DNA of 64,000 nt from Bifidobacterium dentium JCM 1195 = DSM 20436 (GCF_001042595.1 NZ_AP012326.1:2046001-2110000), one strand, 5' to 3'; numbered from the stretch's first letter, positions 15,471 through 24,310 are shown. The notes: a model not told the origin generated them from the sequence alone. A program made the numbers and translations.

Positions 15471-18077
15471 TCAGCTGGTAATGCCCATCACACTCAGGCA
15501 CCAGGCGTTCTCATATGAGACTTCCTCCCACTGCTTGTAGCGACCGGAAGTGCCGCCGTGGCCCGCTTCCACCTCGATCTTCGCCACGGCGTCCACGCCG
15601 GCGCGCTGCAGACGGGCCAGCCATTTCATCGGCTCCACATACAGCACGCGCGTATCGTTCATCGACGTGGTGATGAAGATTCTCGGAAACACCGCCACGC
15701 GCGCGTCGTCGGTGGATTCCGGCGCATTCTCATACGGCGTGTATCCCTTCATATACCGGTACACATCCGCATTGTGCAACGGATCGCCCCATTCATCCCA
15801 TTCGGTGACGGTTAACGGCAACGACGGATCGAGAATCGACGTCAACGCATCCACGAACGGCACGTCCGCCTCTATGCCTGCATAGCATTCCGGCGCCATG
15901 TTGGCCACCGCACCCATCAACAGGCCGCCGGCCGAACCGCCATTCGCCACGGTACGCGACGGCGAGGCCAGTCCGGCTCGTTGCAGGGCCCGCGTGGCAT
16001 CCACGAAATCCTCGAACGAATGCTTCTTGTTCATCAGATGTCCCTGCTCATACCAAGCGCGTCCCATTTCGCCGCCGCCACGGATATGCGGCACGGCATA
16101 CAGCACGCCTCGGTCGAGCATGCTGATGCGCGACACCGCGAACCCAGGGTCAGAACTGATCTCGTACGCACCATAGCTGGTGATGAACATGGCCGAATCG
16201 CAGGTCGGCACGTCGCGCCTCCACACCAGCGACACCGGAATGCGTTCGCCGTCGCGTGCGGTGATCCACACACGGCGTTCCATATAGTCGCGCGGATCGA
16301 AATCACCCAATACGGTGGCGCGTTTGAGCAGACGGTCCTCACCGGTGGCCGGGTCGATGTCATGCAGTTCGCCCGGCCGCGTGTAACTGGAGAAGGAATA
16401 GCGCACGCGCGGTGCATCGTATGAAGGATTGCCACCCACACCGATCGAGTACAGTCTGCGGGTCTCCCCCGGCATGTCGTCGGCGGTCGCACCGTCGGAA
16501 GACGTCATGGCCTTGCGTGAGATGCCGTGTACCGCGGATCCTTTGCCCTGCGCCGCCTGCAAGACGTCGGCATGGCCATGCAGATTGCGCGCGTGGGGTC
16601 CTGCGGTATCGTCGGCGCCCATGATGTCGGAGCCAAGACCGCGGTCAAGTGCGGCCCACACTTCGGCCCGCTCCTCATTGACCTCATCCACGGATTCGTC
16701 TACGTCCCAATCGTCTTCGAGCGCATGCGGCACGAGCTCGGTGAAACGCCACGGCCGGCCTGCCAGAAAATCTTCGGCTGCGGCCGTCTTGGTCATTACG
16801 GCCACGTGTGGCAGACTTTCCGCACGATACTGTAATGCCACGAAATGCCGATGAATCGCGATACCCTCGATGCCGAGGCCGTGCGCGCCCTGCAAAATGG
16901 CGGGATTGCATGGATTCGAGTATGCAGTGCCGATCGGTCGGGCGAAGGCGCCAGGTTCGACGGCGTCGCCATGCTCGCAGCCGTATGGCGATCCGGAAGC
17001 CACGCACACTCCCTCACCCAAGCGGTAAGGCGGCTCATGCGAACGCATGTCGATGACGTCGATTTCGAAATTCGGATTCAGCGCATTGTGGTACACCACG
17101 GCCAGCGGAATATCCTCACCATGCTCGCCGGCGCCTTCGAAGCATGCGAAGCTCACATCATATTCCACATCGGCTTCGCGCGGAATGAACGCCTGGAACT
17201 CGCCTTCAGGCGTATCGGTGGGCAGCAGCAACACCTCCGTGGTGGTCTTGGAACCGGTACCGATCACGATGTTGCGCTCGTCGAACGACAGACCGACGCC
17301 CACCCAGAAACGCTCATCGGCTTCACGGAACACTTCCACATCGTCGGCGACCGGCGTTCCCACATGGTGGCGCATAATCACATACGGACGCCACGCATCG
17401 TCGAGCAGGGTGTAGAAGACCCATTGCGCATCCGGCGTAAAACATGCCCCGGCGATCCCCTCGAACACCTCCGGCAGTTCTTCGCCGGTCTCGAGATCGC
17501 GTATACGGAAATCGTAGCGTTCATCGCCACGCGTATCGATGCCATAGAGCAGCCAACGGCCGTCCTTGGAGATATCCATGCCGCCGATGCGGAAGAAATC
17601 GTGTCCTTTCGCCTCGGCATTGGTATCGAATACGATTCGTTCACCATCGATCGGCACACCGGCTTCGATATGCGGCGGATCCCAATCATCATCGTCGCGA
17701 ATCGGCAGGCGGCACTGCACTCCGTATTGCTCGCCCTGCTTGGTACGGGTGAAATACCAGTAGCCGTCCATGCGCGTCGGTACCGACATGTCGGTTTCCT
17801 GCACATGCGACTTGAATTCCTCGAACAACGTGGTGCGCAACGTTTTCAAGGGTTCCATACGCGCCGCGCAATACCGGTTCTGCGCGGCCACATATTCCCG
17901 TACTTCTGGTGAATCCTTGTCGCGCAGCCATTCGTAGTCGTCCACGAACGTATCGCCATGAAACACGCGCTCCTGAGGTACCCGCTTCGCGCACGGAAAT
18001 TCCAGCCCACTCTGGTTCCGGCCCAGCCCACTCTGGTTCTGCTCCAATACGCCCTGCGCACCACGATTTTCACTCAT
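15471..18077 (-). CDS. ptrB: oligopeptidase B (S9A prolyl oligopeptidase family)
   Basis: The 868-residue serine peptidase hydrolyses short peptides after basic residues in the cytoplasm. An N-terminal beta-propeller carries YEWLRDKDSPEVREYV and later YWYFTRTKQG. The alpha/beta-hydrolase domain has the triad Ser715 in NGGSAGG, Asp808 in MNDTRVLYVEP and His840 in EAGHGG. It is longer than typical oligopeptidase B (about 690-720), with extra low-complexity sequence near residues 470-560 and a duplicated NQSGL unit at the N-terminus (18003-18040 in DNA). The start has TATAAT seven bases upstream and no ribosome site. Confidence 0.92.
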   Translation of the reverse strand: MSENRGAQGVLEQNQSGLGRNQSGLEFPCAKRVPQERVFHGDTFVDDYEWLRDKDSPEVREYVAAQNRYCAARMEPLKTLRTTLFEEFKSHVQETDMSVPTRMDGYWYFTRTKQGEQYGVQCRLPIRDDDDWDPPHIEAGVPIDGERIVFDTNAEAKGHDFFRIGGMDISKDGRWLLYGIDTRGDERYDFRIRDLETGEELPEVFEGIAGACFTPDAQWVFYTLLDDAWRPYVIMRHHVGTPVADDVEVFREADERFWVGVGLSFDERNIVIGTGSKTTTEVLLLPTDTPEGEFQAFIPREADVEYDVSFACFEGAGEHGEDIPLAVVYHNALNPNFEIDVIDMRSHEPPYRLGEGVCVASGSPYGCEHGDAVEPGAFARPIGTAYSNPCNPAILQGAHGLGIEGIAIHRHFVALQYRAESLPHVAVMTKTAAAEDFLAGRPWRFTELVPHALEDDWDVDESVDEVNEERAEVWAALDRGLGSDIMGADDTAGPHARNLHGHADVLQAAQGKGSAVHGISRKAMTSSDGATADDMPGETRRLYSIGVGGNPSYDAPRVRYSFSSYTRPGELHDIDPATGEDRLLKRATVLGDFDPRDYMERRVWITARDGERIPVSLVWRRDVPTCDSAMFITSYGAYEISSDPGFAVSRISMLDRGVLYAVPHIRGGGEMGRAWYEQGHLMNKKHSFEDFVDATRALQRAGLASPSRTVANGGSAGGLLMGAVANMAPECYAGIEADVPFVDALTSILDPSLPLTVTEWDEWGDPLHNADVYRYMKGYTPYENAPESTDDARVAVFPRIFITTSMNDTRVLYVEPMKWLARLQRAGVDAVAKIEVEAGHGGTSGRYKQWEEVSYENAWCLSVMGITS

Positions 18078-18084
18078 GCACGCG

Positions 18085-18090
18085 ATTATA
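18085..18090 (-). promoter_or_regulatory. consensus -10 box of ptrB, apparently leaderless
   Basis: A perfect TATAAT on the minus strand is separated from ATG 18077 by only CGCGTGC, so transcription should begin at or within a base or two of the start codon. No clear -35 box is visible at the usual distance. Confidence 0.6.
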
Positions 18091-18103
18091 CCGGCATGAT
18101 TCT

Positions 18104-18193
18104 CCCAAACTACCGACGCTGAGTCGGGTCTAACCGTCGGCAGATTGAGAAACCACCCAAACTACCGACACTGAGGTGGGCCTCAGCGTCGGT
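18104..18193 (-). repeat. two tandem hairpins with arm CTACCGACGCTGAG
   Basis: CCCAAACTACCGAC followed by G/A and CTGAG occurs at 18104 and again about 50 bp further on. Each is followed by an inverted partner. The one nearest the phosphatase stop forms a 15-bp stem with one mismatch (about 18161-18193); the other is less perfect. On the minus strand each ends in AGTTTGGG, so both resemble terminators for the phosphatase gene. The doubling suggests a dispersed repeat family. Confidence 0.7.
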
Positions 18194-18207
18194 AGATTGT
18201 GAAGACC

Positions 18208-19443
18208 TTACTTGTCGAGTTGCTGCTTCAGGTACGGCATCATGGTTTTCATCAGATTGGACCCCGTGGTGCCGGTGAAAACAGGCACATCGGTGACCGG
18301 CACCGGCTGCGTGGCCGCAAGTCCCGCCATCGTACCCAGACTTCCTGCGGATTCACGCGGCGAAAGCTGCCGTATGCCTACCGCAAGCACACGCCCCGGG
18401 TAGCGTTTGGCGATGGTTGCGTATGTGGTCGGATCCTTCTGACCGTCATCGCCTATGAGAATGAATTTCATATCCGGAAAATCGGCCATCAGCTGTTCCG
18501 CATACTCGAGTTTGTGCTGCACGCCGGAAGGAATGAAGGTCTTCGGTCGCGGATCGAGATCGCGCAGCAGAAGCGGTCCTTCCGGGAATCCGTGGTAGGT
18601 GATGAAGTGTCGGATCGAACTTTCCACGTTCCATGGCGATGTCGACAGGTAGAAGAACGGTGCATCCGGAAACATGTCGGCGATGCGGTTGAACAGTAGG
18701 TTCATGCCCGGCACCGGCACTTTTTTCTTGGGATCAAGCAGCAGCAGATTGTAGGCCGCCTTCATCAGGCTCGGTGCCTGCGTGACCATGATCGTGTCGT
18801 CAACGTCGGAGATTACGCCGACTTTTGTGCCGCTTGGTATCGTGAAGAGATTCGCGGCGACCGGTTTGCGGCTACGCACGCGATACGACACGTTGTGGAT
18901 GCCCGGTTCCAGCGAATGTTCGGCAACCAGATCGAGATAGCCGGCGGAATCGGAAGCGGCAAATTCACTGGAGATGTCACGTGACCTGTCGACGTGGTCG
19001 TACACTTCGGATATGCCGACCTGCACCGTTTCCAACGGTACATCGTCGATGGCGATACGCACTTTCGTATGCGGTGACGGAATGGTGAGCATGCCTCGAA
19101 TGCCGCGGGTCAGCCGTCCGGACTGACGCTTGAACGGACCGAACACGGTACGGCAGATCAGTCGGGAATAGTGCTCGGTACCGTAACCGACATACGGCTC
19201 GACGCGCGGATACCAGTTGAGACGGCGCACCAATGCGGTGGAAAAACGCAACCAGATGCCGAATCCGTACGTGATGGCGCGACGGCAGAAACGAATCAGC
19301 GGCGGCTTGATTTCGATGCGCTCATGCCGTGAGGCGGCATCGAACGTGGTGACGACCTTACGTGCGGGAATCGGCACGGTAGGCATGTCGTCACTATCAC
19401 TCGCATCAATCTCGCGTTGGGGCAACGGCTGTGGTTCGTTCAT
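18208..19443 (-). CDS. APP1-type phosphatase domain protein (DUF2183)
   Basis: The C-terminal half of this 411-residue protein has the haloacid-dehalogenase-like APP1 motifs: VISDVDDTIMVT with the nucleophile aspartates, FFYLSTSPWN, and FILIGDDGQKDP. The yeast namesake is a phosphatidate phosphatase, so a lipid phosphatase role is likely but unproven here. A middle beta-rich region (about 110-200) precedes the catalytic part. A short hydrophobic, basic segment near residue 55 could touch the membrane. The frame opens at 19485, but ATG 19443 lies six bases after TATAGT with GAGGAT between, so it is preferred. Confidence 0.82.
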   Translation of the reverse strand: MNEPQPLPQREIDASDSDDMPTVPIPARKVVTTFDAASRHERIEIKPPLIRFCRRAITYGFGIWLRFSTALVRRLNWYPRVEPYVGYGTEHYSRLICRTVFGPFKRQSGRLTRGIRGMLTIPSPHTKVRIAIDDVPLETVQVGISEVYDHVDRSRDISSEFAASDSAGYLDLVAEHSLEPGIHNVSYRVRSRKPVAANLFTIPSGTKVGVISDVDDTIMVTQAPSLMKAAYNLLLLDPKKKVPVPGMNLLFNRIADMFPDAPFFYLSTSPWNVESSIRHFITYHGFPEGPLLLRDLDPRPKTFIPSGVQHKLEYAEQLMADFPDMKFILIGDDGQKDPTTYATIAKRYPGRVLAVGIRQLSPRESAGSLGTMAGLAATQPVPVTDVPVFTGTTGSNLMKTMMPYLKQQLDK

Positions 19444-19449
19444 ATCCTC

Positions 19450-19455
19450 ACTATA
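19450..19455 (-). promoter_or_regulatory. -10 box of the APP1-type gene, apparently leaderless
   Basis: TATAGT ends six bases before ATG 19443. The intervening GAGGAT is too close to the start to be a normal ribosome site. Confidence 0.45.
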
Positions 19456-19545
19456 AAAGGCCCGGGAGAACAACCCGTTACCCAAACGCGAAAATCAGGG
19501 AACTTTCAGGGTACTTTGAGCCTCGCACAGTCAACTGTTCGGCGG

Positions 19546-19950
19546 CTATTCGGTGACTATTCTCGCGTATTCCCCGGAACTGAGCAGATCCGGCTCGTCG
19601 TCTTCGAGCTCGATCTTGAAGATCCAGCCTTCGCCATACGGGTCGTTCGTGATGATGCTCGGATCATCCGAAACCTCGGCGTTCACGTACCGAATCGTGC
19701 CCGCCACCGGGCACACCAGAGGGGTCACGGCCTTAGCGGATTCAAGCTCCGCCACTTCATCGCCCGCCTCGACCTGGGCACCGACCTCAGGCAGATCCAC
19801 ATACACGAGTTCGCCGAGCTGTTCGGTGGCATATTCGGTGATGCCCACCATGGCGGGTTCGACGGAGGCGTCGACCCACACATGCTCGTCGGAGTATTCG
19901 AGGTGCTCGGGCACTTCGAGATTCAACTTGTTGTCGTTATCTTCGCTCAT
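19546..19950 (-). CDS. gcvH: glycine cleavage system H protein
   Basis: This 134-residue lipoyl carrier has the H-protein fold motif VGITEYATEQLGELVYVDLPEVG and the lipoylation site ELESAKA, with Lys73 as acceptor. GWIFKIEL near the end is also typical. In the full glycine cleavage system it shuttles the aminomethyl group, but no P, T or L protein gene is in the window. It begins four bases after the L,D-transpeptidase stop, so it is cotranscribed. ATG 19950 is preferred to an in-frame GTG at 19968 that would lie inside the upstream gene. Confidence 0.9.
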   Translation of the reverse strand: MSEDNDNKLNLEVPEHLEYSDEHVWVDASVEPAMVGITEYATEQLGELVYVDLPEVGAQVEAGDEVAELESAKAVTPLVCPVAGTIRYVNAEVSDDPSIITNDPYGEGWIFKIELEDDEPDLLSSGEYARIVTE

Positions 19951-19954
19951 GTGC

Positions 19955-21526
19955 CTAGCGTACCGCACCGGACGGCATGGCGCCTACCACTTGCACCACG
20001 GTGCCTTCGGGGCAGTTGTCGTAGATCCACTTGGCATCCGCCTCATACATGTTCACGCAGCCGTGCGAACCGTAGTGCACCGGATCGCCATGCGCAATGC
20101 CGTAACCATTCCAGCTTGCCGTGTGGAACCCTTCGCCGCCGTTGAAATAGCCGACCCATTTCACGCCTTTGGAGAGGTAACGCGAACCGTCATCATTCAG
20201 GCCCGTCATATCCTGCACGTTGTATTTCAGATAGATGTAGTAGGTGCCCAGATCGGTTTCATGCTTGCCGGCGGTTCCCGTGCACACCGGGAAGGTCCTG
20301 ACCGCCTGATCGTTCTGATACACGGTGGCGGTCTGAGAGGCACGGTCCACCACGATGCGATACTCCGACTTCTTCTGTACGGTGTCGAATGCGTCCACGT
20401 CGCTTTCAACGGGAATCGTCGCGCCTTGGCCACCCTGCAGGGCGTTCACCACCTTCGGGGTAAGGGCGGACACGTTCTTGACCTTCAGCCCATCCACACC
20501 TTTGACTATGGTCACCAGCACCGTGCCGTTGCTGTCGACGGCGTCTTCCTGTGAGACTTTGTCTTGGTTGAGCTGGTTCGGCACTTCCTGTTCGAGATAG
20601 TTGCCGATTGCCTGTTCGTCATAGGTCAGGGAGATCGTGCCCTTGTCCAGATCGGCATTCGGCTTGATCCAGGAAGCGACGACATCGACCGGCAGTTCGA
20701 AGGTCTTGTCCTTGCCGTTGTCGAGTACGATCTTGTTGTTCAATCGGGCGTTCGCTTCGTCGGTGGCCCGCTGTGCCGCGCTCACGCTGACCGGCATATC
20801 GACGTTCTTGTAGCTGATGGACGCGGTGCTGTTGCCACCCGGTACGTTGATGGCGTTCCGTACGGCGGTCAGTACCTTGTCGGTTTCAGGGGTGCGTCCC
20901 TCCCGGCCTTCCACGGTGGTGAAGGCCTGCTCATCGGAGTCATAGGAGATGGTGGAGGCGACCGCACGCTCATCCTCATCCACGAACTTGTCGGTCACAT
21001 ACGTGGTGAGATCAAGCTCGTTGGTCTGCGCCGCAAGCGGCACCTCGTTTTTGTCGAAAGGATTCACGGCATTGATGGCGGCCAGCACGCCATCGTCATC
21101 ATGCTTGGCGGCAAGCAGATTGGAGACGGTCTTGTTGATGTTGACCGTCACGCCGAGATCGGTGAGCTTTGCCGTATCGGTGTTGCCATCATTGTCTTTG
21201 ATGGTGATGGTGGTGCTCTTCACCGCGTCGCTGACGGTATCTTTCAGCTGCTCCCTGGTCTGCCCGGCAACGCTGGACCCGGCGAAGGTCACGCCCGGAG
21301 CGGCCTTATCCTGAAAATACCAACGTGCAACGAAGAATCCGGAGACGGCAGCGAGCAACATCACCCCCATCACGATGAGGGTGATGATCAGCGGCCACTT
21401 GTTTTTTCTCTTTACTTCCGGCATGGCGATCTCTTCAATAGGAGTGAACACCGCCGGTGCCACCGGAAGCGGTGCGATCGTAGCGGTATCGTCTCCAGCC
21501 AGGGCTTGCTCACGCTCGTCAGACAT
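19955..21526 (-). CDS. L,D-transpeptidase with YkuD domain
   Basis: The 523-residue membrane-anchored enzyme forms 3-3 peptidoglycan cross-links or attaches proteins to the wall. A cytoplasmic tail of about 44 residues leads to one membrane helix (about 45-68). Two repeated beta-rich regions of the PG-binding-4 type (VNINKTVSNLLAA; LDKGTISLTYDEQAIGNYL) follow. The C-terminal YkuD domain has YRIVVDRASQTATVYQ and the active site HGDPVHYGSHGCVNM, with Cys490 as nucleophile and His479 and His488 nearby. The start has AAGGA at a normal distance. It is followed closely by gcvH. Confidence 0.9.
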   Translation of the reverse strand: MSDEREQALAGDDTATIAPLPVAPAVFTPIEEIAMPEVKRKNKWPLIITLIVMGVMLLAAVSGFFVARWYFQDKAAPGVTFAGSSVAGQTREQLKDTVSDAVKSTTITIKDNDGNTDTAKLTDLGVTVNINKTVSNLLAAKHDDDGVLAAINAVNPFDKNEVPLAAQTNELDLTTYVTDKFVDEDERAVASTISYDSDEQAFTTVEGREGRTPETDKVLTAVRNAINVPGGNSTASISYKNVDMPVSVSAAQRATDEANARLNNKIVLDNGKDKTFELPVDVVASWIKPNADLDKGTISLTYDEQAIGNYLEQEVPNQLNQDKVSQEDAVDSNGTVLVTIVKGVDGLKVKNVSALTPKVVNALQGGQGATIPVESDVDAFDTVQKKSEYRIVVDRASQTATVYQNDQAVRTFPVCTGTAGKHETDLGTYYIYLKYNVQDMTGLNDDGSRYLSKGVKWVGYFNGGEGFHTASWNGYGIAHGDPVHYGSHGCVNMYEADAKWIYDNCPEGTVVQVVGAMPSGAVR

Positions 21527-21606
21527 GCTGCTGTTCCTTATATTCTTCCCCTATTCACAACAACCCCCAACTATACGCCGTGCGATGACCAATTTCGGTA
21601 TCTCGC

Positions 21607-22698
21607 TCACGGCAGCTCGTGTCCGAGCCATTCCTCAATCATATACCGTGCGATCGTCGCCTTGCCGGGAGCCTCCATACGGCCCGAAATCAACTCGTTC
21701 ATGTATTCGTCACGGGTCACCCACCGTGCGGAGAGCGTCTCCTCGCCGTCCACTCGTATGTCGGTGGTCGTGGCAAGCCCTTTGAACGCCATCATCAGCG
21801 ACGCAGGGAACGGCCACGGTTGGGAGCCGAGGTATCGCAGCTCCCCCACTTCGATGCCGACCTCCTCCCTGGCCTCGCGACGGCAGGCGTGCTCCAGATT
21901 CTCGCCGGCTTCCACGAATCCCGCGGAAACGGAATACAGCCCGGCATTGCCCCATGCGCTGTTGTGCTGCAGCAACAGACGGTCCTCATGGTCGATGACC
22001 GCCGTGATCACAGCCGGTTCCACACGGGGGAACAGTAGTCTCCTGCCATCCGCTTCGTTGGTGCAACGTTGGGCCCAGCCGCCGAGCGCCGGTTCGGTCA
22101 GCGCTCCACAGGTCGGGCAGTGGCGCTGACGCGTATGCCACATACCCAGCGAGATGGCGGTGGTCGCCTGACCGGCCTCACGGGCGTTGGCATGCGGTGC
22201 GAAGGCGCGCAGATCCACCCAGTCGAAGCGTTCCGCGGCGGATTCGAGCAGCGATGGCTTTCCTGAAACGGCTTCGGTGGCATTGCCTTCGTCGAAGGCG
22301 TCGTCGGCACCTTCGTAGGCGCTGTCGGCCACGGGAGTTTCGATGGTATGCACGCGGGTCACGTCGACGGCTACCACATGCTCGTCACGGCAACCGCCAT
22401 ACGAGCCGAGGAAGATGGCGAGCGCCGTCGGATGCGAGCGTAGTTCGGCGGCGACGTAGCCTCCCGGCAGTTGCGCGAGTCGCATGTTCACGTTGGCATA
22501 GTCGGCGATGGCGCCTTGCCCGTGCGGTACCGCCACTTTGCCGTCTTTGACGAGGATGACTTTCGTGGCCGGTTCCGGCAGTACGTTCGCGAATAGGTCG
22601 GGTTCGCCTCTGCGGCTCACTTCATAGTCGATGTCACCTTGTGCCAATGGCAGGAATGGCAGTGCCTGCGTCAATGCCAAAGGAGAAAACACGCTCAT
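21607..22698 (-). CDS. nudC: NADH pyrophosphatase NudC
   Basis: The 363-residue Nudix hydrolase cleaves NAD(H), and NAD caps on RNA in E. coli, to NMN and AMP. The Nudix box GFVEAGENLEHACRREAREEVG is at 260-281 and the NudC-specific SQPWPFPAS is at 292-300. The zinc ribbon is incomplete: Cys194, Cys197 and Cys212 are present, but the fourth ligand expected three residues later is replaced in CTNEADGRR. ATG 22698 follows GGAAAGGAA and is preferred to the frame opening at 22755. It lies 112 bases after the hydrolase gene. Confidence 0.9.
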   Translation of the reverse strand: MSVFSPLALTQALPFLPLAQGDIDYEVSRRGEPDLFANVLPEPATKVILVKDGKVAVPHGQGAIADYANVNMRLAQLPGGYVAAELRSHPTALAIFLGSYGGCRDEHVVAVDVTRVHTIETPVADSAYEGADDAFDEGNATEAVSGKPSLLESAAERFDWVDLRAFAPHANAREAGQATTAISLGMWHTRQRHCPTCGALTEPALGGWAQRCTNEADGRRLLFPRVEPAVITAVIDHEDRLLLQHNSAWGNAGLYSVSAGFVEAGENLEHACRREAREEVGIEVGELRYLGSQPWPFPASLMMAFKGLATTTDIRVDGEETLSARWVTRDEYMNELISGRMEAPGKATIARYMIEEWLGHELP

Positions 22699-22810
22699 CG
22701 CATTCCTTTCCCCGTATGAAATATCTGAATTCCATATAGTATCCGCATCCGGCAACCCACGTCATCCGAAGCGCGCAGCGAGTCGGCGATGGCGTGGTGA
22801 GAAACGGATG

Positions 22811-23659
22811 CTATTGAATTCTACGCACGAGCTGGCGCAATGCTTCGGCCACCGCTTCGGGATGCTCGTATGCGCTGAAGTGTCCGCAATCACTGATTAC
22901 GGTGAAGTCCACGGTCGTGCCGGTCATCGCATCCGCTACCGGACCCATCACTTCGGGTGGACTTGACGGGTCCTTGTCGCCGCAGATCACCGCGCTTGGT
23001 GCGCTTACCTTCGCCAGCACGTCGTTCAGGTCAGGGCGTCCTGCGGCCATGCGTTCGCGCCAGGCGATGCCGGCTGCCGGCTGCTCATTGATCCACAGCG
23101 TGAATTGGCGAGCGTATTCGGCGGATTGCTTGATGCTGGAGTCCGTCTCGTTTGCCACGGCGAATCCCATCACCGGATCATGCGTGCCGGTGGCTTCGCA
23201 TTCGTCGGCGATGGCGATGCGCCTGCCACGCATCGCCGCCGAATCCGCATCGCCTTTTGTGTCACATAGGGCGAGGCCCGCCACCGCTTCGGGATGCAGT
23301 CGCTGAATGTCAAGGATCAGATAGCCTCCCATGGAAAGGCCCACCCAGATGGCCTTCTCATGGCCGGCCTCACGAATCATGTCCACGTATGCGTCCGCCA
23401 TGCGATCAAGGGCATGCGGGAACGTGCCGTCCGCGTCCTTGCCTCCGCTGGCTTCGTCACTCGGAATCGGTCCTTCGCCCGCACCGGGCATGTCCGGTGC
23501 CCAGATCGGGAAGCGTGTCATACCGTGCTCGTCGCAGATTCGCGCGAGTGCGGCGGCGCACTGGTCCCACATGCGGTGATCCACCGGAAATCCGTGCACC
23601 AACACCACGGGAATCCCCTCCCCTTCGCGATACACGGTGTTCTTCAATTCAATCCCCAT
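22811..23659 (-). CDS. alpha/beta hydrolase
   Basis: This 282-residue protein has the alpha/beta-hydrolase fold. The oxyanion-region HGFPVDHRMW, nucleophile elbow GLSMGG, acid near ICGDKDPSSPP and catalytic histidine in DCGHFSAYEHPEAV appear in order. The group contains esterases, lactonases and C-C hydrolases, and the substrate cannot be told. Two starts are plausible: ATG 23686, whose ATGA overlaps the stop of the upstream gene, and ATG 23659, which has GGAG six bases ahead and begins just before the conserved fold. The second is chosen. Confidence 0.85.
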   Translation of the reverse strand: MGIELKNTVYREGEGIPVVLVHGFPVDHRMWDQCAAALARICDEHGMTRFPIWAPDMPGAGEGPIPSDEASGGKDADGTFPHALDRMADAYVDMIREAGHEKAIWVGLSMGGYLILDIQRLHPEAVAGLALCDTKGDADSAAMRGRRIAIADECEATGTHDPVMGFAVANETDSSIKQSAEYARQFTLWINEQPAAGIAWRERMAAGRPDLNDVLAKVSAPSAVICGDKDPSSPPEVMGPVADAMTGTTVDFTVISDCGHFSAYEHPEAVAEALRQLVRRIQ

Positions 23660-23682
23660 GTCATGCTCCAATCCGTCTCGCG

Positions 23683-24303
23683 TCATCTGCCGGCCCATGC
23701 CAGCGCCTGCCTCACAATCGTTCCATATCCATTGCCCATCTGCCCGAGGAACGTGTCAAGCATCGCACCGTTCGGATCGACCCATTCCACATCCAGCGTC
23801 TCGTCCTGAGGTCTGCAGTCACCGGCGATCGGCACTACGTAGCACAGTGCAATCGCATGCTGCCGGGCGTCGAAATAATCCGAGATGCCGGGCGTGGGGA
23901 AGAATTCCGCCACCGTGAACGGCTGCAGGCTGGACGGCAGCACCGGCAAGGCGATATCTCCCAGATCCTTGGCGACGTTGCGGGCGATCGCCTCACGAAT
24001 CGACTCATGGTAGAGCACGCGCCCGGCAATCAGCGTCCGTTCGATGCTGCCGTCATCGGAGACACGCAGCAGGGAACCGACCTGCGCGACGCGGCCGAGT
24101 TCATCGGTGCGCACCGGCACGATCTGCACGTAGGGAATCGGCATTTCGTTGCGCATGCGGTTGATTTCATCGGAGCCGAGCCATCCGGGAGGATTGCCCG
24201 TTCCGCGGATGAAATCCTCCGGTGTGATGTCGTCGAATTCACCGCGCCTGCGTCCGGCATCGAAATCGCCCTCGTCGGGCACCTCATCATTCATCACTGG
24301 CAT
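23683..24303 (-). CDS. Nudix-like protein of the DUF4916 type
   Basis: This 206-residue protein resembles the actinobacterial DUF4916 family, a Nudix-fold group. RTDELGRVAQVGSLLRV, the segment GRVLYHESIREAIARNVAKDLG and YVVPIAGDCRPQDETLDVEWV are in Nudix order. The box is degenerate: RE becomes RN and EE becomes KD, so classical pyrophosphatase activity is doubtful. The open frame runs back to 24816 across the thioredoxin gene on the other strand, so that part is not coding. ATG 24303 is chosen, seven bases after GATAAT; ATG 24294 is an alternative. Its stop overlaps a possible hydrolase start. Confidence 0.75.
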   Translation of the reverse strand: MPVMNDEVPDEGDFDAGRRRGEFDDITPEDFIRGTGNPPGWLGSDEINRMRNEMPIPYVQIVPVRTDELGRVAQVGSLLRVSDDGSIERTLIAGRVLYHESIREAIARNVAKDLGDIALPVLPSSLQPFTVAEFFPTPGISDYFDARQHAIALCYVVPIAGDCRPQDETLDVEWVDPNGAMLDTFLGQMGNGYGTIVRQALAWAGR

Positions 24304-24310
24304 GCCTCCC

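Noticed and set aside
16845..17912. A 355-codon plus-strand frame opposite ptrB
   Set aside because: It lies inside the conserved oligopeptidase gene, has no family motif and reflects high-GC codon bias.
20564..22129. A 521-codon plus-strand frame across the L,D-transpeptidase and nudC genes
   Set aside because: It spans two real genes and their spacer on the other strand, and changes character where they change.
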